Source: Chloroflexi bacterium RBG_16_48_8
GTDB lineage: Bacteria; Chloroflexota; Anaerolineae; Anaerolineales; E44-bin32
DNA: 5,467 nt
Reading direction: 5' to 3'
Assembly (NCBI GenBank): GCA_001795115.1
Contig: MGNI01000071.1
Location: forward strand, 15,022 to 20,488
Shown here: piece by piece, positions 3,171-5,467 of the stretch
How the letters are laid out: each line of letters starts with the position of its first letter
Position numbering within the stretch: position 1 is the first letter of the stretch
The notes under the pieces: model-generated
Seen by the model: the letters and a program-made list of their open reading frames with translations, nothing else
Told to the model about the DNA's origin: nothing
Database searches by the model: none
Position numbers and translations under genes: made by a program

Positions 3171-5467
3171 GGGGAAGCGTTGGATGATCTTTTACTGAGT
3201 ATCGATACTCCAATCTCTTCGACATCCACAAGGCTCTCGCCTTCAAGAATGACAACGATCGCACGATCCTCGCTATTGGTCCCCAAAAACCAATAAAGAT
3301 GATCCCCCTCTTTCCCGATAATTGCCTGGAATGAGAATCCCCGGATGTTATCATTGAATTTGCGCGTGGAATCCATGACTGCTTGTGCCACTTGAGCGTT
3401 GATGATTGAAAGGGGTGTATCTTGAGGTGGATGGCGATCCCAACCCCCATCGGGGTTTTCTATAGCGTCTACCAAACGGAAAGCGGGTAAGATCCCATCA
3501 TTAACCAAGGCACCGAATGCTCGAGCGACTTGAATCGGTGTGACCGTGAGTGTTCCCTGACCTATAGAAGCCAATTTCAAATCTTCAGGACTGGAGGGGA
3601 GGCTGAAAGCATCAGGTTGGATGGAATCAAGAAGGAGTGCAGGTGCTTCATCAAATTTGAAAGTGCGAATAACTTCATAGAAGCCTTCTCCCCCCAAATG
3701 ACTACCAAATTCCGAAAAATAGGATGGGCATCCTAGCTTAAGCGCAAGGGCGATGTTGATCGAATGAGTGAGAGGCGGGGAAATGGAACATTCCAATTGT
3801 TCCCCATGAATGTCGATCGGGTTTGTTGCGCCGACAATATCCTGTGTGAGATCAATCAGGTTGTGTTCAAGACCCCATGCCACAAGGAGAGGTGCAAGAG
3901 TCATCCCGGGTTGGTATTGAGATTGTGTGGTTCTGTTCAATAATGGTGCATCGGTACGAGAGGTCAACTCTTCCCAATCTTGGTTGATGGTATTCGAGTT
4001 GAAGCTGGGGGAGGAGACAAGCGCCAGAAGGTCTCCAGAGGAAGGTTCGAATACCACGATTGCACCACGTCTATTCCTCATGGTTTCATATACGCTGTTC
4101 TGTAGTTGGGAATCTAGGGTTAGCCGGATATCCAAACCTGGAGGGGGATGGCCATAGATTACATTGGACCATACTATATCCAAAGGGTTATAAACGGTCT
4201 CGCCTCTAAGCGTGAGATCCATCGATTTCTCTAGGCCAGCAAGCCCGTAAATGGGGGAGTTATAACCCAGGACCGAAGAGAACGACGGAGAAGGATACAC
4301 CCTAGTGTAATCCCCAGCAATACCGATGGATTCGCTAATAATATCGTTACGGTTATCGAGAATTCGTCCACGTTTTTCAAAACGTTCAACGTAAGCTCTC
4401 CGAGGATTATCCGTACGGGAGGTAAGTTCTTCAGATTGGACGACCGCCCACCAACCTACGGTCAGAGCTATCATCATCCAGGCAATGTTTAAACCCACAT
4501 GGACATGTCTTAAGGAGCCAAGATCATTCGGAGCGGGGGAGGTCTTATTGGATAGGTGCAGAAGCAAACCAAGGGCAAGGAAGCTGGTCATGAGCGAAGA
4601 CCCACCATAGGAGACGAAGGGCAACGTGATGCCAGTGAGCGGAAGCAACCTTATCACACCACCAACAATAAGAATTGTTTGAAAGCCGAATGCCAGGCTC
4701 AGGCCAGATGCGAGCATTTTATCGAAGGGATCATGTAAGTGATGGGCGATCTTGATCCCGCGCGAGATGAAGATTGCGAAGGATGCCAGCATTGCGATGG
4801 CTCCGATAAGCCCCCATTCTTCGGTGAGTGCTGTAAAAATAAAGTCTGTGTGGGCAGCAGGCACAAAACCAGGTGAACCCATTCCAGGCCCCCGACCCAA
4901 AATCCCCCCTGAAGCAATGCCAATAAGGGATTGAACCAGTTGGTAGGAGCCTCCTATCGGGTCAATCCATGGGTTTATCCACGCTTGCAACCGTGTCTGC
5001 ACGATATCAATCAACATGTATCCCGCTGCTGCTCCTAGGATCATCAATCCAGAGGTGAAAAGCAGGACCTGCCATTTATTTGTTGCAATAAAGAGAAGAA
5101 CAGCCAGCAAAGCCAGAAAGAGAGTCCCTGTCCCTAAGTCACGTTGTACGAACAGGAGGAGAATCGAGATTGCCCAGATAAGGATGATAGGACCCAACAT
5201 CAGGATAAGCGAGGGTTGTTTTTCAACCCATTTAAATGCCAGTCGATCTGCAAAATAAGATGCCAGGAAAGCGACCAGCAGAAGCCGTAGGGGTTCGGAG
5301 GGTTGGAAGTATATGCCACAACAGCCCAACCAGAGTCGAGGCTCACCGCCAGATGGGTTCGTTCCAAAAACCAGGGTTAGGAGGGTGAGGGAGATCCCCC
5401 CTAAAAGCCACAGGTATCTGTATTGACGCAACCATTTCAGATCTGAAGGGGCGCGCAAGATCATCAC
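3167..5467 (-). CDS. SEDS glycosyltransferase fused to a PbpA-like class B PBP module with a degenerate transpeptidase site (5' partial)
   Basis: This is one uninterrupted frame of 766 visible codons. The first visible codon is GTG at the window edge and the family's first two of about ten membrane helices are missing, so the gene almost certainly starts outside. Visible residues 1-315 are the SEDS domain (lipid II polymerase): about eight helices, QPSE near 55-58, QRDLGTG at 108-114, HTDFIF at 206-211 with D208 matching the essential Asp of the large outer loop, and PFVSYGGSS at 293-301. A cytoplasmic linker (about 316-325) leads to a helix near 327-345, then a PBP pedestal (RGRILDNRND, 366-375) and a transpeptidase fold from about 468 (FEPSSGDLLALVSSPSF at 473-489, SIGQ near 643). 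The transpeptidase motifs are degraded: SxxK reads M522-T-L-A525 and KTG reads K719-E-G, while SxN remains as S569-I-N571. The PBP part resembles actinobacterial PbpA. Likely role: membrane peptidoglycan polymerisation with a non-catalytic bPBP partner in cis. The gene ends in TGA inside the -35 box of the ffh promoter. Domain identity is secure; loss of activity is inferred from motifs. Confidence 0.9.
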   Translation of the reverse strand: MMILRAPSDLKWLRQYRYLWLLGGISLTLLTLVFGTNPSGGEPRLWLGCCGIYFQPSEPLRLLLVAFLASYFADRLAFKWVEKQPSLILMLGPIILIWAISILLLFVQRDLGTGTLFLALLAVLLFIATNKWQVLLFTSGLMILGAAAGYMLIDIVQTRLQAWINPWIDPIGGSYQLVQSLIGIASGGILGRGPGMGSPGFVPAAHTDFIFTALTEEWGLIGAIAMLASFAIFISRGIKIAHHLHDPFDKMLASGLSLAFGFQTILIVGGVIRLLPLTGITLPFVSYGGSSLMTSFLALGLLLHLSNKTSPAPNDLGSLRHVHVGLNIAWMMIALTVGWWAVVQSEELTSRTDNPRRAYVERFEKRGRILDNRNDIISESIGIAGDYTRVYPSPSFSSVLGYNSPIYGLAGLEKSMDLTLRGETVYNPLDIVWSNVIYGHPPPGLDIRLTLDSQLQNSVYETMRNRRGAIVVFEPSSGDLLALVSSPSFNSNTINQDWEELTSRTDAPLLNRTTQSQYQPGMTLAPLLVAWGLEHNLIDLTQDIVGATNPIDIHGEQLECSISPPLTHSINIALALKLGCPSYFSEFGSHLGGEGFYEVIRTFKFDEAPALLLDSIQPDAFSLPSSPEDLKLASIGQGTLTVTPIQVARAFGALVNDGILPAFRLVDAIENPDGGWDRHPPQDTPLSIINAQVAQAVMDSTRKFNDNIRGFSFQAIIGKEGDHLYWFLGTNSEDRAIVVILEGESLVDVEEIGVSILSKRSSNASP

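Noticed and set aside
3359..3370. An STRK tetrapeptide (visible residues 700-703) that fits SxxK and might replace the lost catalytic motif
   Set aside because: It lies between the SxN and KTG regions, far from the N-terminal active-site helix, and its flanks do not resemble the PGSTFK context. It is a chance match to a four-residue pattern.
3031..3450. A 139-codon minus-strand frame spanning the SEDS-PBP and ffh junction
   Set aside because: It overlaps two certain genes in another frame, has no recognisable domain, and crosses the predicted promoter and leader hairpin.

Overview
The window carries five protein genes, all read from the minus strand, and no convincing plus-strand gene. In transcription order (right to left) they are: a SEDS glycosyltransferase fused to a class B penicillin-binding-protein module (5' end beyond the right edge), ffh, rpsP, khpA and rimM. 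The order ffh-rpsP-khpA-rimM is the widespread bacterial SRP/ribosome-maturation cluster. A SEDS protein fused to an actinobacterial PbpA-like module, together with moderate base composition, suggests a Chloroflexota lineage (Anaerolineae-like). That placement is an inference from gene content and protein style, not from a marker tree.

Right part (3167-5467): the N-terminal half is a SEDS (FtsW/RodA/SpoVE) polytopic membrane protein. It keeps the QPSE, QRDLGTG, HTDFIF and PFVSYGGSS signatures. After a short linker comes one more membrane helix, then a PbpA-like extracytoplasmic module. That module keeps the class B PBP scaffold but has lost the catalytic SxxK motif (it reads MTLA) and has KEG in place of KTG. 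It therefore looks like a pseudo-transpeptidase joined in cis to a probably active glycan polymerase. This is the most unusual item in the window.

Intergenic 3047-3166: a near-consensus sigma70-type promoter (TTGACC, 17-bp spacer, TACAAT) overlaps the stop codon of the fusion gene. It should start a leader of about 90 nt that contains a strong 40-nt hairpin just before the ffh ribosome-binding site. This probably separates the cell-wall gene from the downstream cluster.

Left part (94-3046): ffh (SRP GTPase), rpsP (ribosomal protein S16 with a long basic-then-acidic C-terminal extension), khpA (small KH-domain RNA-binding protein) and rimM (30S maturation factor that works with S16). khpA and rimM overlap by ATGA and are probably translationally coupled. 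The gaps of 117 and 98 bases between ffh, rpsP and khpA hold no gene. Bases 1-93, beyond rimM, hold no recognisable gene; trmD, the usual next gene, does not start within them. This tail begins with a sequence resembling dispersed intergenic repeats.

The cluster links co-translational membrane targeting (Ffh), small-subunit assembly (S16 and RimM) and RNA binding (KhpA), beside a gene for septal or side-wall peptidoglycan polymerisation whose product must itself be inserted into the membrane.
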